DNA from: Methanosarcina barkeri 3
GTDB lineage: Archaea > Halobacteriota > Methanosarcinia > Methanosarcinales > Methanosarcinaceae
Assembly: GCF_000970305.1 (NCBI RefSeq)
Contig: NZ_CP009517.1
Span: 1,488,001-1,552,000, forward strand
Length of the DNA stretch: 64,000 nt
Direction: 5' to 3'
The notes below the pieces were generated by a model that saw only the letters and a list, made by a program, of their open reading frames with translations, searched no databases and was not told the origin of the DNA. The translations under genes were made by a program, and so were the position numbers. Shown here piece by piece: positions 9,218 through 19,733 of the stretch. How positions within the stretch are numbered: the stretch's first letter is position 1; each line of letters begins with the position of its first letter.

Positions 9218-12200
9218 TTATTGGAGTAATATTTCTTGAGAACATTTTTTTACTAAATGAATCTCATTTGCTGCCCATTTTTCGATATATATTCTTTGTT
9301 CATGTGTAAACTCCATTGTATTCAGTTCGATATTTAATTCTTTTAAAGTACACCTACCTAATCGAGTCAGGTAAATTACTTTTAGTGAGCCAAAAATATT
9401 GAAAGCTCCTGTGATATAACTTTCAAGTTCAGCATCTTCTTCTTTAGAATGACTTTCCATTAAAATTTCAAAAAAATATGCTAAAATAACAAAAGTACCA
9501 AATAATGAATCATATATTTGTCTTAATGAGATATCTTTAGGAAATTTTTTATATATTCGCATAGGAATATTATATGGTCTATCAATTACTCTTCTTTCTT
9601 TTAGCCTCATTGACCTTTTTAATTCAAATTTCATGCGCCTAATCGCAAAGCTATGATTTAATTCTAAGCAATGCACAGGTTGTAATAATGCTAATCTTCC
9701 TATTTCCCCTAGCTCCTTAATATCAATGGAAGAGTGTCTAATCAACTCGCCGAATGACATAGAGAAAATTCCAGAAAATGTCATTCTTGGCAACATTGTA
9801 AATTTATAATCATAAAACAAAGATCTAAATCCATAAATATTCACAATGTCCTCTATGGATATTTTATTCATGCGATAAAATTCAATTCCAAAACCTAATT
9901 CCTCCTTAATGAGTTCTTTGGTGCTATCAGAACACCTTTCTAATGTTCTGTTTTTTAAGTTATCCCAGAAATCTGGATTGTTTTTCCTGAATGTATTATC
10001 TTTAGAAAAAAAGAAAAAGTTTTTTTCAAGGTTTAGGCAGATCTCGAGCGACAAAATCGATTTATTTTTAGTACCTTCACATATATTGTTTACTAGCAAA
10101 TTTTCTATAGTATCTCCAATGACTTTTCTATTGTCAATCATTGAATTTTCTATATTGTAAATGAGCTCCATCGGACTAATAACTTCTTTTACTTTAGTAA
10201 TCTTTTTATCTATATTTGCTATCGCTTTCTCTTCTTCGAGAAGTTCAATTCCAAAATCAATTGAAAAGTTAAAACAAACAGTGATGATTTCTCTAGTAAT
10301 TTTGGGGTTTGGAACAATGAATCCTAAACATCTTGAAGCAAAAGAAACCAAATTAAACTTCTCTCTGGTCTCAACTTTGTCAAACTCTTGTAGTAAATCT
10401 ATAAATAATTTGTCACCATCTTCTGATTTTTCATACCTTACTTGAAAAGCTAATTGTGCAACGTTATCCCATTCTCCCTTACAAATCTTTGGCAACAAAA
10501 CTTCACATAATTTATCATCATATTTTCTAACTATCCAATCTGCTGTGAAATACTCTAAAAAAGTTCGGTGAGTAAATTGATAAATATTTTCTCCTCTTTT
10601 TGTTGTACCAGTGTCAGTAAGAATCCAAGCTCTACCTCTACAAAAACTAATGAAGTCCTTAGCAGCTTCTTCAGCTTCGTACTCATTTTCATACAATTTG
10701 TCTAACAGATATTCTTTTGTTTTATCTATCAATTTATCTTCGATCATGCCTTTTTGCAATGATTCATTCGTAAACATTGTATAAGCTAAATATGACACGA
10801 GAGGTTTGATTCTTGTTCTAGATATTAAAATAGAAGGTGAAATTCCTCGAGTTTTATCCCATTTTTCAAAAAGCATTTCAGAACATTTTTTATAAACTTC
10901 AGGTCTGTTTGCTGGAATATAGTTCTCTTCTCTGTAAATGCTACACATTAATGATAACATTAGAGAATTTGAACGAATATCTGAGACAATTCTGCTTTCT
11001 CTCAGGAATGATTCTACCTTTTTCTCTTTTTCAGTAAGCGTTAAATCGGGATCCAAGGAAAACCATTTATTTACATACTCTTCGACCTGTTTGTTGTCAA
11101 AAGGAGCTAACTCAATTTTTTGGAACATATCATCCCGAAGGGGAACCTGCTCATATCCAACTTTACGAGATGTTACAAGAACGGGGACTGAAGGATAAAT
11201 TGTACAAAAAGATTCAATTTCATCTATAATTCTTGCTCTATGCCTTGTATCAAGAAGCTCATCAAGCCCATCAAAAATAAGCAACGCATGACCATTTAAA
11301 AGAAGATATTCAAAAGTGCAATTTGGGACATTTATAAGTTGATAGTAAGAGTGAGCTTCTTTTTTTATAAAGTCTAGTATTGAAACTCCATTCTGAGAAT
11401 TTTCTATTTGATACTCCCGAAGAGTAACAATGATAGGTACATCACAATTCCCTGGACAAACTTTCTCTAAACTTTTAGTTACAATATCATAACTAATTTT
11501 CTGTGCGAAAGTGCTTTTTCCTGCTCCTGGATCGCCCAAAAGAACTACGCGATATAAATTAGGTAGAAGTTGATCTATATTAATTAACCCTTGGTAATTG
11601 TAATATTTTGATGTCAGATCTAAAGATTCATCACTTTCGGAATCTGATCTCATTTCTTTTTTTAATAGGAAATTTGGACATACGTAAATATCATCAATGA
11701 AGGGTCTTATATTAGTATAACTTTCAGACCTAATTATCTCAAAACGTTTCTTTATAACCTCACAGTATTTTTCTATAAACCTATGTATCTCACGTGTACT
11801 TGGTTGATGCCTTCCTGAAAGAAATTCTATGTTTTTGTTTACAGTATCTAGTTGATCGGTAAGTATTTTGAATCTGTATTTTGATTTAGCTTCGTGAGCT
11901 GACAGTTCACCCATATTTATAGCCTTATCGAGTGTTATTTCACATCCCGTTATTAATACTGTAAAAATTTTTGAGGCTATTTTAGAATCATTTTTCTCAT
12001 TAGTTCCAATGTATTGTGAGAAAAGTAAATTGAATTCTTTTTTAATATCTTCAAAACTCACGTTCTTTTCTATAATGCAAGTTTCCAATGGATACATCTT
12101 AACTGCATATATTTGCCTTACAATTGATTCAACTTCAGGAGATTTTAGAAATCTGTAAATATCATCTCTCTTTATTTTCCCAATTTCTTCTTCACTTATT

Positions 12201-12367
12201 ATTTCTTCAAGAATTGATTCAAAACTAGTCTCCTTAATTATTGAGTTTACAACTTCTTCTTTTTCAAATAAGAATCCATTGATTTTTTCACTTGAGTATC
12301 CAATTAAGTATGAAAGCCCATTGACAAATAATCCTAAAGAAATATCTTGAATGAAACTTAAGTCCAT
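9218..12367 (-). CDS. NACHT-type STAND NTPase
   Basis: A 1049-residue signal-transducing NTPase. Walker A GDPGAGKS is near residue 275 and Walker B LLIFDGLDEL near 363. A sensor-like VLVTSRK and a FTHRTFLEYFTA segment follow, all typical of NACHT proteins. The first 250 residues are helical and could be an effector or adaptor. The last 450 are helical and probably act as the sensor. No nuclease, protease or TIR motif is seen in it. I chose ATG at 12367 because GGAG lies ten bases upstream; frames upstream (TTG 12418, ATG 12409) lack an RBS. NACHT proteins of this size act against phages in bacteria. A defence role here is inferred from that and from the island context. Confidence 0.85.
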   Translation of the reverse strand: MDLSFIQDISLGLFVNGLSYLIGYSSEKINGFLFEKEEVVNSIIKETSFESILEEIISEEEIGKIKRDDIYRFLKSPEVESIVRQIYAVKMYPLETCIIEKNVSFEDIKKEFNLLFSQYIGTNEKNDSKIASKIFTVLITGCEITLDKAINMGELSAHEAKSKYRFKILTDQLDTVNKNIEFLSGRHQPSTREIHRFIEKYCEVIKKRFEIIRSESYTNIRPFIDDIYVCPNFLLKKEMRSDSESDESLDLTSKYYNYQGLINIDQLLPNLYRVVLLGDPGAGKSTFAQKISYDIVTKSLEKVCPGNCDVPIIVTLREYQIENSQNGVSILDFIKKEAHSYYQLINVPNCTFEYLLLNGHALLIFDGLDELLDTRHRARIIDEIESFCTIYPSVPVLVTSRKVGYEQVPLRDDMFQKIELAPFDNKQVEEYVNKWFSLDPDLTLTEKEKKVESFLRESRIVSDIRSNSLMLSLMCSIYREENYIPANRPEVYKKCSEMLFEKWDKTRGISPSILISRTRIKPLVSYLAYTMFTNESLQKGMIEDKLIDKTKEYLLDKLYENEYEAEEAAKDFISFCRGRAWILTDTGTTKRGENIYQFTHRTFLEYFTADWIVRKYDDKLCEVLLPKICKGEWDNVAQLAFQVRYEKSEDGDKLFIDLLQEFDKVETREKFNLVSFASRCLGFIVPNPKITREIITVCFNFSIDFGIELLEEEKAIANIDKKITKVKEVISPMELIYNIENSMIDNRKVIGDTIENLLVNNICEGTKNKSILSLEICLNLEKNFFFFSKDNTFRKNNPDFWDNLKNRTLERCSDSTKELIKEELGFGIEFYRMNKISIEDIVNIYGFRSLFYDYKFTMLPRMTFSGIFSMSFGELIRHSSIDIKELGEIGRLALLQPVHCLELNHSFAIRRMKFELKRSMRLKERRVIDRPYNIPMRIYKKFPKDISLRQIYDSLFGTFVILAYFFEILMESHSKEEDAELESYITGAFNIFGSLKVIYLTRLGRCTLKELNIELNTMEFTHEQRIYIEKWAANEIHLVKKCSQEILLQ

Positions 12368-12608
12368 ACTTTCTAATCTCCAAAATAATCTGTTGAATCT
12401 CAATATCATACGAAACAAGGATATATGTAATTTTTTATTTATGTTTAAAAAGAAAGGCCCGTGCTACGCACGGTGACAATAACGGTTTAAGACAGCTACT
12501 ACTGCACTCTGAAAAAGCTAAATCCATTAATTACTCTGGAACTACGAAATAGGAAATAATTGAAACTCCACAAGTAGCCAGAAATAAGTCAAAAAAGAGA
12601 ATAATTTC

Positions 12609-12633
12609 CCTGCCTACTGAAAAAACAGGCAGG
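12609..12633 (-). terminator. Probable argG terminator hairpin
   Basis: CCTGCCT (12609-12615) and AGGCAGG (12627-12633) form a seven-base stem. On the minus strand a T-run follows about 15 bases later. The same hairpin is preserved beside the old argG remnant at 4827-4851. Confidence 0.6.
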
Positions 12634-12657
12634 AAAAGAAAAATAAAAATTACAAAT

Positions 12658-13845
12658 TCACTGCTTATCCATAACCTTCCTGTACATCCTAGCCTGGAAC
12701 CCGTGATACTTCGCAAACCCTTCTGCATCCTTCTGGTCAATGGTCTGGCTGTCAAAAGAAACCAGGTCCTCGGAATAGAGCGCATTCGGTGAGCTGCGGG
12801 CAAGGATCGTGAGGGCGCCTTTGTAGAGCTTCACTTTCACTGTGCCTGTAACCCTTTCCTGGGACTTGTCGATAAAGGCGTTCAGGTCGGCATAAAGCGG
12901 CTCGTCCACAAGACCGTAATAGGCAAGTTCGGACCACTGGTCGTCCACGATCTTCTTGAACTTGAGTTCGCTGCGGGTCAGGACGAGTTTCTCGAGGTCG
13001 GCGTGGGCTGCCAGGAGAACGGTTGCAGCCGGGTGCTCGTAGTTCTCACGGGCTTTTAAGCCAAGCACACGGTCTTCAATCATGTCGGTCCTGCCGACTC
13101 CGTTTTCGCCTGCGATTTCATTCATTTTCTTCACAAGGGCGTAGCCGCCGAGCTTTTCGCCGTCAAGGGAGACAGGGACTCCGGCTTCAAAGCCGATGTC
13201 AACAATCCTGGGCTGGTCAGGAGCTTTTTCAGGCGAGGTTGTCCACTCGTAGATCTCTTCGGGCGGGACAAAGGAAGGGTCCTCAAGCCTGCCGCCTTCG
13301 ATGCTGCGGCTCCAGATGTTTTCGTCAACGCTCCAGGGCTTGGACTTTGTAACTTCGACCGGGATTCCATGCTCTTTTGCGTAATCGATTTCCCATTCGC
13401 GGGTCAGGTTCATTTCACGCATCGGGGCAATAACATCGAGGTCGGTCTGGCGGAAAACGGCTTCGAAACGGAGCTGGTCATTGCCTTTTCCTGTGCAGCC
13501 GTGGGCAAGGGCAACTGCTCCTTCTTTTTTGGCAGCCTCAACCACTTTTTTCGCAATCAACGGGCGGGCAATTGAGGTTCCCATTACATAGCCTTCGTAG
13601 CTTCCGTTGGCTTTGATCAGGGGGAAGACGTAATCTTTAACGAATTCTTCCTTTGCATCGATCGTGTAATGCTTGTTGCTGATCTTGTTGGCTTTTGCGT
13701 CTGCCCTCTTGATTTCCTCTTCAGGCTGGCCGACATCGACTGAAATTGTAACTACTTCGTCGTATCCGTACTTTTCCTTGAGGATGGGAATGCACACTGA
13801 GGTGTCAAGCCCTCCTGAATATGCAAGTGCAACTTTCTTTGCCAT
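12658..13845 (-). CDS. argG: Argininosuccinate synthase
   Basis: Joins citrulline and aspartate using ATP, the seventh step of arginine synthesis, in the cytoplasm. The 395-residue length is normal. The N-terminal ATP-pyrophosphatase loop reads AYSGGLDTS near residue 8. [13 protein letters not shown], which contacts citrulline and aspartate, lies near 115. ATG start with GGGGT about ten bases upstream, and an ATATAT box near 13870 that could be the promoter. The gene is separate from the neighbouring carAB genes, although carbamoyl phosphate feeds the same pathway. Its 3' end has been duplicated twice downstream (7663-8010 and 4872-5089), which makes it the anchor of the accessory island. Confidence 0.97.
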   Translation of the reverse strand: MAKKVALAYSGGLDTSVCIPILKEKYGYDEVVTISVDVGQPEEEIKRADAKANKISNKHYTIDAKEEFVKDYVFPLIKANGSYEGYVMGTSIARPLIAKKVVEAAKKEGAVALAHGCTGKGNDQLRFEAVFRQTDLDVIAPMREMNLTREWEIDYAKEHGIPVEVTKSKPWSVDENIWSRSIEGGRLEDPSFVPPEEIYEWTTSPEKAPDQPRIVDIGFEAGVPVSLDGEKLGGYALVKKMNEIAGENGVGRTDMIEDRVLGLKARENYEHPAATVLLAAHADLEKLVLTRSELKFKKIVDDQWSELAYYGLVDEPLYADLNAFIDKSQERVTGTVKVKLYKGALTILARSSPNALYSEDLVSFDSQTIDQKDAEGFAKYHGFQARMYRKVMDKQ

Positions 13846-13959
13846 GCTTTTTACTACCCCTTGCTTAATGGATATATGATGTGATAAGAATCAAAATGAT
13901 TGACATGTCAATCCAGTGACATGCTAATGAATTGATACATTGTGGATTCATTCGTTAAT

Positions 13960-14150
13960 AAACTGGTTTGTTAAATAGACGGTTCGTTAAATAGATTGAT
14001 TCGTTAAATAGATTGATTCGTTAAATAGATTGATTCGTTAATAAACTGATTCATCAAGTGAACTGATTCGTTAATAAATTGATTCATCAAGTGGACTGAT
14101 TCGTTAATAAGATTAATTAATTAATTAATTAATAAGATTGATTCCCTAAC
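13960..14150. repeat. Minisatellite, about 17-18 bp unit (GATTCGTTAAATAGATT type)
   Basis: Around ten imperfect copies of a unit reading GATTCGTTAAATAGATT or GATTCGTTAATAAACT, ending in an ATTAATTAATTAATTAATTA run near 14115-14132. It lies between the argG promoter and the end of carB. No reading frame continues through it. Confidence 0.85.
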
Positions 14151-14410
14151 AGATTGATTTGGAATAATAAGTGACATGTTACAGATTTGCATGTTAACGG
14201 ATCAGTAAATTCAGTAGGGTAAATAAGGTTAATAAGTTTAATAATTTTGGTAGCAGGGCATTTAATTCCTGTATTTGACAGCCAGCAGCAGGTAGATTCA
14301 AAAACTAATCATGTTTTGTCGGAGGATGTAAAAGCCACCCTGCCGACTGTGATTTACACGTAAATTTCCCGTTGGCCGACGTTTTTTATTAAGCAGTACT
14401 CTTACTCTTC

Positions 14411-14438
14411 AACAGGTAATCTTAAAGAGTTACCTGCT
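14411..14438. terminator. Hairpin downstream of carB
   Basis: AACAGGTAA and TTACCTGCT form a stem of seven to eight bases with an 11-base loop, about 25 bases after the carB stop. A T6 run follows on the plus strand, not on the carB strand, so direction is unclear. Confidence 0.4.
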
Positions 14439-14462
14439 GACAGCTTTTTTCGTTACTTCAAC

Positions 14463-17400
14463 TTACTTTTCCATCTCTTTGTGGTACTCGTTGATGGACT
14501 TGATCGTAAGTTCCTCTCCCTTCTTCATAGTCTCTATGGCAGCAGCTGCGGCTATTGCTGCCTGCAATGTGGTAATGTACGGGACCTTGAAATCAACAGC
14601 TGCCCGCCTGATCCTTGAACCGTCCCTGCGAGACTGTTTGCTTGTCGGGGTATTGATTATAAGGTCAACTTCGTCCCTGCGCATCATATCTATCACATTC
14701 GGGCTTCCGTCATGGACCTTTTTCACTACATCCATGAAGACCCCGTGCTGTGCAAGATAGTTTACAGTGCCCTGCGTGCCCATAAGTTCGAGGCCTGCTG
14801 CCTGAAGTTTCTTTGCAACGTCTACAAGTTCGGTTTTGTCTGCATTCCTTATGGAAAGGAAGACTTTTCCTGTAAGAGGTAAGACGTTGTCGGCTGCAAG
14901 CTCTGCCTTATAGTATGCCCTCCCGAAGTCGTAGTCAACACCCATGACCTCGCCAGTGCTTTTCATCTCAGGACCGAGGACAGGGTCTGCACCTGGCAAT
15001 TTATCGAAAGGTAGGAGGACTTCCTTAATCGAGACATGGTTGGGTTTTGGCTCGTCCGTGTAGCCCAGGCTCTTTAAGCTGTGTCCTGCAATTACCTTGG
15101 CTGCAATCTTTGCAAGCGGGATTCCAACGGCTTTTGATACAAAAGGAATTGTCCTGCTTGAACGTGGGTTTGCTTCAAGCACATAGACCTTCCCATCTTT
15201 TTCTGCCATCTGTATGTTAATCAAACCCTTGACCCTGAGGGCAAGAGCTATCTTGCGGGTATAATCCCTTACCTGGTCAAGAACCTCAGGCGAGAGAGAT
15301 TGAGGTGGAATTACACAGGCCGAGTCTCCGGAGTGAACACCTGCTTCCTCGATGTGTTCCATTATTGCACCGATCAGTACGTCTTTCTGGTCGCAGACCG
15401 CATCCACATCGATTTCAGAGGCTGCCTCAAGGAAATCATCAATCAGTATCGGGTGTTCGTGAGAGACCCTGACTGCCTCTTTCATATAGCGTTCAAGGTC
15501 GATTTCATCGTATACGATTTCCATTGCCCGCCCGCCAAGTACGTAGGAAGGACGCACAAGTACAGGGAAACCGATTCTCTTTGCAACCTCGATTGCTTCC
15601 TTATGGGAAGTTGCATATCCGCCTTCAGGCTGTGGAACACCAAGCTCCTGCATAAGGAGATAGAACTTTTCCCTATCTTCGGCAAGGTCCATGTCGTCAG
15701 GGTCCGTGCCCAGAATCACGGTATTAAGGTCGGTCCTGCGCTTCAATTCCTGCTTGAGGGGAATTGCAAGGTTCACTGACGTCTGTCCTCCGAACTGCAC
15801 AAGGACTCCATCAGGCCTCTCGCGCTCGATTACGTTCATCACATACTCAAGGGTAAGAGGTTCAAAAAAGAGCTTGTCTGAGGTATCAAAGTCCGTAGAT
15901 ACGGTTTCGGGGTTGTTATTAATGATATGAGTCTCTATGCCTTCTTCCCGAAGCGCAGTAACTGCATGCACAGTACAGTAGTCAAACTCGATTCCCTGTC
16001 CAATCCTTATCGGGCCTGCTCCAAGAATAAGAATCTTCTTCTTATCTGTGGAGTTTGTCTCGCAGTCATCTTCGTAAGTAGAATAGTAATAAGGAGTAGC
16101 CGCTTCAAATTCGGCTGCACAGGTATCTACCATCTTGAAAGTGGCCACAAGACCGGCAGCATGTCTGAGATCACTTATCTCCTGGCTGGTTTTTCCAGTC
16201 AGTTCGGCAAGGCGGGTGTCCGGGAAGCCCATCCTTTTTGCTTCACGCAGGAGTTCAGGGGTAAGTTCTTCTGCCCTGATTCGCTTTTCCATCTCAACGA
16301 TCTTTTTCATCTTTGAGATGAAGAAGGGATTGATGCTCGAAAGCTCGGCAATTTCCTTTACCGACATGCCCCTCTCAAGCGCATGGAAGAGCACAAAAAG
16401 GCGTTCGCTTGTAGGAGTCTTCAGGAGAGTTTTAATTTCAGGTTCTTCCCATTGTTTTATTCCTAACTGGCTATCGATATCCAGGGACTTGAAAGCCTTT
16501 AGCAGAGATTCTTCAACAGTCCTGCCAATAGCCATGACTTCTCCCGTACTTTTCATGGCTGTGGTCAGGGTTTTGTCTGCAGTTGTGAATTTGTCAAAAG
16601 GCCACCTGGGAATTTTGGTAATTACATAGTCCAGAGCAGGTTCAAAAGAGGCAGGAGTGCTCTTGGTAACATTATTTATAATCTCATCAAGTGCCATTCC
16701 AATTGCGATCTTTGCAGTTACACGGGCAATCGGGTAACCCGTAGCCTTTGATGCAAGGGCTGATGACCTTGAAACCCTTGGATTTACCTCGACAATGCGA
16801 TAATCGCCTTCTTTCAAGGCGTACTGAATATTGCACCCACCTTCGATCTTCAGGGCGCGGATAATCTTGATTGAGGCACTCCTGAGCATCTGGTGCTCTG
16901 CATCGCTTAAGGTCTGGGAAGGAGCAACAACTGCCGATTCTCCGGTGTGCACGCCCATAGGGTCGATATTTTCCATGTTACAGATCACGATACAGGTATC
17001 GTTTGCATCTCTCATGACCTCATATTCGACCTCTGCCCAGCCAAGCACACTTTCTTCTATGAGTACCTGGTTGATACGACTGCGCCTGAGCCCACGTTCA
17101 GTGATTTCGAGCAGCTCTTCTTTTGTGCGGGCAATTCCGCCTCCTGCACCACCGAGAGTGTAAGCCGGACGGACAATTAGAGGAAGCCCGAGTTCTCCGA
17201 CAACGTCTTCAGCTTCTTTTAAAGAATTAACTGCACGGCTTAAGGGAACTTTTTCCCCTATCCTGATCATCGTCTCTTTGAAGAGTTCCCTGTCTTCAGT
17301 GTTTTTAATAGCTTCAACAGGAGTCCCCAGGATCTCGACTCCGTATTTTTCGAACACACCATTTTCTGCAAGTTCACTGGTAATATTAAGGCCTGTCTGC

Positions 17401-17675
17401 CCCCCAATGCCTGCAATAATCCCGTCAGGGCGCTCTTTTTCAATAATTTTTTCTATTATCTTGGCATCAAGAGGCTCGATATAGACCGAATCAGCCATTT
17501 CAGGATCGGTCATTATAGTTGCAGGGTTTGAGTTTACAAGAACGACCTTTACCCCTTCTTCTTTTAAGGACCTGCATGCCTGGCTGCCTGAAAAGTCGAA
17601 TTCCGCAGCCTGCCCTATAGTTATTGGCCCTGAGCCTATAAGCAAAACCTTCTTTATGTCCTCGCGTTTTGGCAT
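14463..17675 (-). CDS. carB: Carbamoyl-phosphate synthase large subunit
   Basis: Makes carbamoyl phosphate from ammonia (delivered from glutamine by CarA), bicarbonate and two ATP, for arginine and pyrimidine synthesis. At 1070 residues it is the full fused form. Two homologous ATP-grasp halves follow each other. The first begins KKVLLIGSGPITIGQAAEFD, and the second begins KKILILGAGPIRIGQGIEFDY near residue 555. A C-terminal allosteric MGS-like domain starts near 935. GGAGGTGAGG lies just before the ATG, and the start overlaps the carA stop by one base (TAATG), so the two are translationally coupled. Confidence 0.97.
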   Translation of the reverse strand: MPKREDIKKVLLIGSGPITIGQAAEFDFSGSQACRSLKEEGVKVVLVNSNPATIMTDPEMADSVYIEPLDAKIIEKIIEKERPDGIIAGIGGQTGLNITSELAENGVFEKYGVEILGTPVEAIKNTEDRELFKETMIRIGEKVPLSRAVNSLKEAEDVVGELGLPLIVRPAYTLGGAGGGIARTKEELLEITERGLRRSRINQVLIEESVLGWAEVEYEVMRDANDTCIVICNMENIDPMGVHTGESAVVAPSQTLSDAEHQMLRSASIKIIRALKIEGGCNIQYALKEGDYRIVEVNPRVSRSSALASKATGYPIARVTAKIAIGMALDEIINNVTKSTPASFEPALDYVITKIPRWPFDKFTTADKTLTTAMKSTGEVMAIGRTVEESLLKAFKSLDIDSQLGIKQWEEPEIKTLLKTPTSERLFVLFHALERGMSVKEIAELSSINPFFISKMKKIVEMEKRIRAEELTPELLREAKRMGFPDTRLAELTGKTSQEISDLRHAAGLVATFKMVDTCAAEFEAATPYYYSTYEDDCETNSTDKKKILILGAGPIRIGQGIEFDYCTVHAVTALREEGIETHIINNNPETVSTDFDTSDKLFFEPLTLEYVMNVIERERPDGVLVQFGGQTSVNLAIPLKQELKRRTDLNTVILGTDPDDMDLAEDREKFYLLMQELGVPQPEGGYATSHKEAIEVAKRIGFPVLVRPSYVLGGRAMEIVYDEIDLERYMKEAVRVSHEHPILIDDFLEAASEIDVDAVCDQKDVLIGAIMEHIEEAGVHSGDSACVIPPQSLSPEVLDQVRDYTRKIALALRVKGLINIQMAEKDGKVYVLEANPRSSRTIPFVSKAVGIPLAKIAAKVIAGHSLKSLGYTDEPKPNHVSIKEVLLPFDKLPGADPVLGPEMKSTGEVMGVDYDFGRAYYKAELAADNVLPLTGKVFLSIRNADKTELVDVAKKLQAAGLELMGTQGTVNYLAQHGVFMDVVKKVHDGSPNVIDMMRRDEVDLIINTPTSKQSRRDGSRIRRAAVDFKVPYITTLQAAIAAAAAIETMKKGEELTIKSINEYHKEMEK

Positions 17676-18784
17676 TAAACCTCACCTCCGAGGACCTTTA
17701 CAACCTTGCCAAAGAACGTTTCCTCGGTATCCATCGGCCCTGCCTGGGCTTCGGGATGGAACTGTACACTGAAAATATCCAGATCTTTGTGGGAAACCCC
17801 TTCTACTGTCCTGTCATTTGCGTTCAGGTATTTTACATAGAGCCCTGTGCCGTCAAGGGAGTCAGCATCGACTGCATACCCATGGTTCTGGGAGGTTATG
17901 AAGATCTTGTTTTCAATCAGGTCCTTTACTGGCTGGTTTCCACCCCTGTGCCCGAATTTCAACTTATAGGTTTTTGCTCCCATAGCAAGGGAAATAATCT
18001 GGTGCCCGAAACAGATTCCGCAAACTGGAATCGTGCCTGCAAAAGCCTTTACGGCATTGATTGCATCCGTTGCTTTTTCCGGGTCTCCTGGCCCGTTTGA
18101 GATAAAAAGAAGATCAGGTTCGTAACCTGCAATTTCCGAGGGTTTTGCAGTTGCAGGAACCAGAGTAAGGTCAATTCCCCGTTTGTGAAGGTTGTTTATG
18201 ATATTGCGCTTAATCCCAAGGTCAACTATAACCGCATGTTTGCGTTTGCTGCCGCCTTTCCAGGCGCCTTCTGCTCCGGGAATGAAATACGGCTCTTTAC
18301 AGGTTACAAGGGAGATCAGCTCTTCATCAGTGAGCTGTGGAGAGTTCCTTGCTACATCAACAGCCTCTTCTCCGTCGTCGCTGCCTGTGATAAGGGCAGC
18401 CCTCATGGTTCCGCGCTCCCTTGCCCTGATAGTGAGCATACGAGTGTCCACACCTTCAATTCCTGGCTTTCCTTCATCCTCTAAGAATTTGTGGATAGAA
18501 CGGGATGACTTATAATGGTAAGGTTTTTTGCAGGCCTCCCTTACAACAAGCCCTTCCGCATGCATATTATCGGACTGGACGCGCTCCCCGCTGACACCGT
18601 AGTTTCCGATAAGGGGATAAGTAAACATTAAAATCTGACCCTTGTAAGAAGGATCTGTTAGAGCCTCCTCATATCCCGTGAATTGAGTGGTAAAAACAAG
18701 TTCGCCGCAAGCTGTGCCTTCGGCACCAAAACCGGTGCCCCTAATAACTGTTCCGTCTTCTAAGCCTAGTACTGCTTTCATCAT
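17675..18784 (-). CDS. carA: Carbamoyl-phosphate synthase small (glutaminase) subunit
   Basis: Hydrolyses glutamine and channels ammonia to CarB. The N-terminal domain starts MMKAVLGLEDGTVIRGTGFG. The class I glutamine amidotransferase domain shows ISNGPGDP, the nucleophile motif CGICFGHQ, and the His/Glu pair in VQFHPEA. I chose ATG at 18784 because AGGTT lies just upstream and the family normally starts near MKAVLGLEDG; an in-frame ATG at 18814 has no RBS. First gene of a carAB operon with a one-base overlap. Confidence 0.95.
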   Translation of the reverse strand: MMKAVLGLEDGTVIRGTGFGAEGTACGELVFTTQFTGYEEALTDPSYKGQILMFTYPLIGNYGVSGERVQSDNMHAEGLVVREACKKPYHYKSSRSIHKFLEDEGKPGIEGVDTRMLTIRARERGTMRAALITGSDDGEEAVDVARNSPQLTDEELISLVTCKEPYFIPGAEGAWKGGSKRKHAVIVDLGIKRNIINNLHKRGIDLTLVPATAKPSEIAGYEPDLLFISNGPGDPEKATDAINAVKAFAGTIPVCGICFGHQIISLAMGAKTYKLKFGHRGGNQPVKDLIENKIFITSQNHGYAVDADSLDGTGLYVKYLNANDRTVEGVSHKDLDIFSVQFHPEAQAGPMDTEETFFGKVVKVLGGEV

Positions 18785-18873
18785 CTGAACCTGCGAGTAA
18801 ATGTCATAAGACATGTATAAGTGTTGCGATGAATTTCCCTATTCCTTGAATTACTGGTATTTCTTGAGTTTTT

Positions 18874-18884
18874 TAATATATAAA
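18874..18884 (-). promoter_or_regulatory. Probable carAB promoter TATA box
   Basis: TTTATATATT on the minus strand, about 95 bases upstream of the chosen carA ATG. A transcript starting about 25 bases downstream would have a leader of roughly 65 bases. Confidence 0.45.
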
Positions 18885-18889
18885 TCTTT

Positions 18890-19733
18890 CAATTAAATTA
18901 TACGCCTGATAAATGGGCCTCTTCAGCCTGTTTAATATTTGAATTTTCAACGCAAGAGCTTTCTAAACTTGAAACTGTTTGGGATATTATCATTTTCATA
19001 TAAAATAGAGAGGTTCAAATTCTTTGCCGTGACTAACAATAATGCCTTTGCCGCGGACATCTCATGCGACAGGATAGAATTTGAAAGTCTCATTTTAGAG
19101 AAAAAAACTGAAGAATCTTGCATGCCACATATAATCTTTTGTTCTGCTTCTCACCTTAGGGCAGATGTATCAAAAAAGGATTATACTTGAAAAGGGAAAA
19201 GCTTTGCCAAATATTACAATCCCGGAAAGACGGAAAGAAAAAGCATAAAGAAAAAGCATAAAGAAAAAGCATAAAGAAAAAGCATAAAAAACAGAAAAAA
19301 CAGAAAAAACATAAAGAAAAAACAGAAAAAACAGAAAAAACATAAAGAAAAAACAGAAAAGTTATACTCTTTTTTCGTTGTCTCACACTTTTCTATTGCT
19401 GGTAGTTACGTAATATTTTAGAATATAATTCTAGATCCATATAACACTAGACTCGAGACCGAAAACAACAAAAATGACAAATGCCTCTGAGGAGTTTGAC
19501 AGGCCAGCCAGAGAAAATATTAAAAAAGCTTTTGAAAGGAAGAATTGATAACCTGAGTCAATATATATTAATATAATTCGTGGTGCTGAGTGATAAAACT
19601 TATATTTTCTTCGAGTTAAAATTATATTTTCTCTAAATAATAATTGTATTTTTGGTTCCATGCGAATAGAAAATCCCAGGATATCTAGAATCCGGTCAAC
19701 ATAAAACATTCGATATTTCAGGAGAAAATATTG
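18890..19733. repeat. Intergenic region with A-rich low-complexity repeats (19225-19370)
   Basis: Copies of AGAAAAAGCATAA (13 bp) at 19228-19286 pass into AAAAAACAG/AAAAAACATAAAG runs up to about 19365. The rest of the stretch is AT-rich. I see no supported gene; an 83-codon frame at 18939-19190 has no RBS or recognisable motif. Confidence 0.7.

Noticed and set aside
13023-13352. Long frames opposite argG and carB (for example 13023-13352 and 15300-15779)
   Set aside because: They lie antisense to strongly conserved enzyme genes and have no start signals or family features.
18939-19190. 83-codon plus-strand frame after carA
   Set aside because: No RBS, no motif, biased composition; not distinguishable from chance.
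19156-19386. 76-codon minus-strand Phe-rich frame
   Set aside because: It is the complement of A-rich low-complexity DNA; hydrophobic composition is an artefact.
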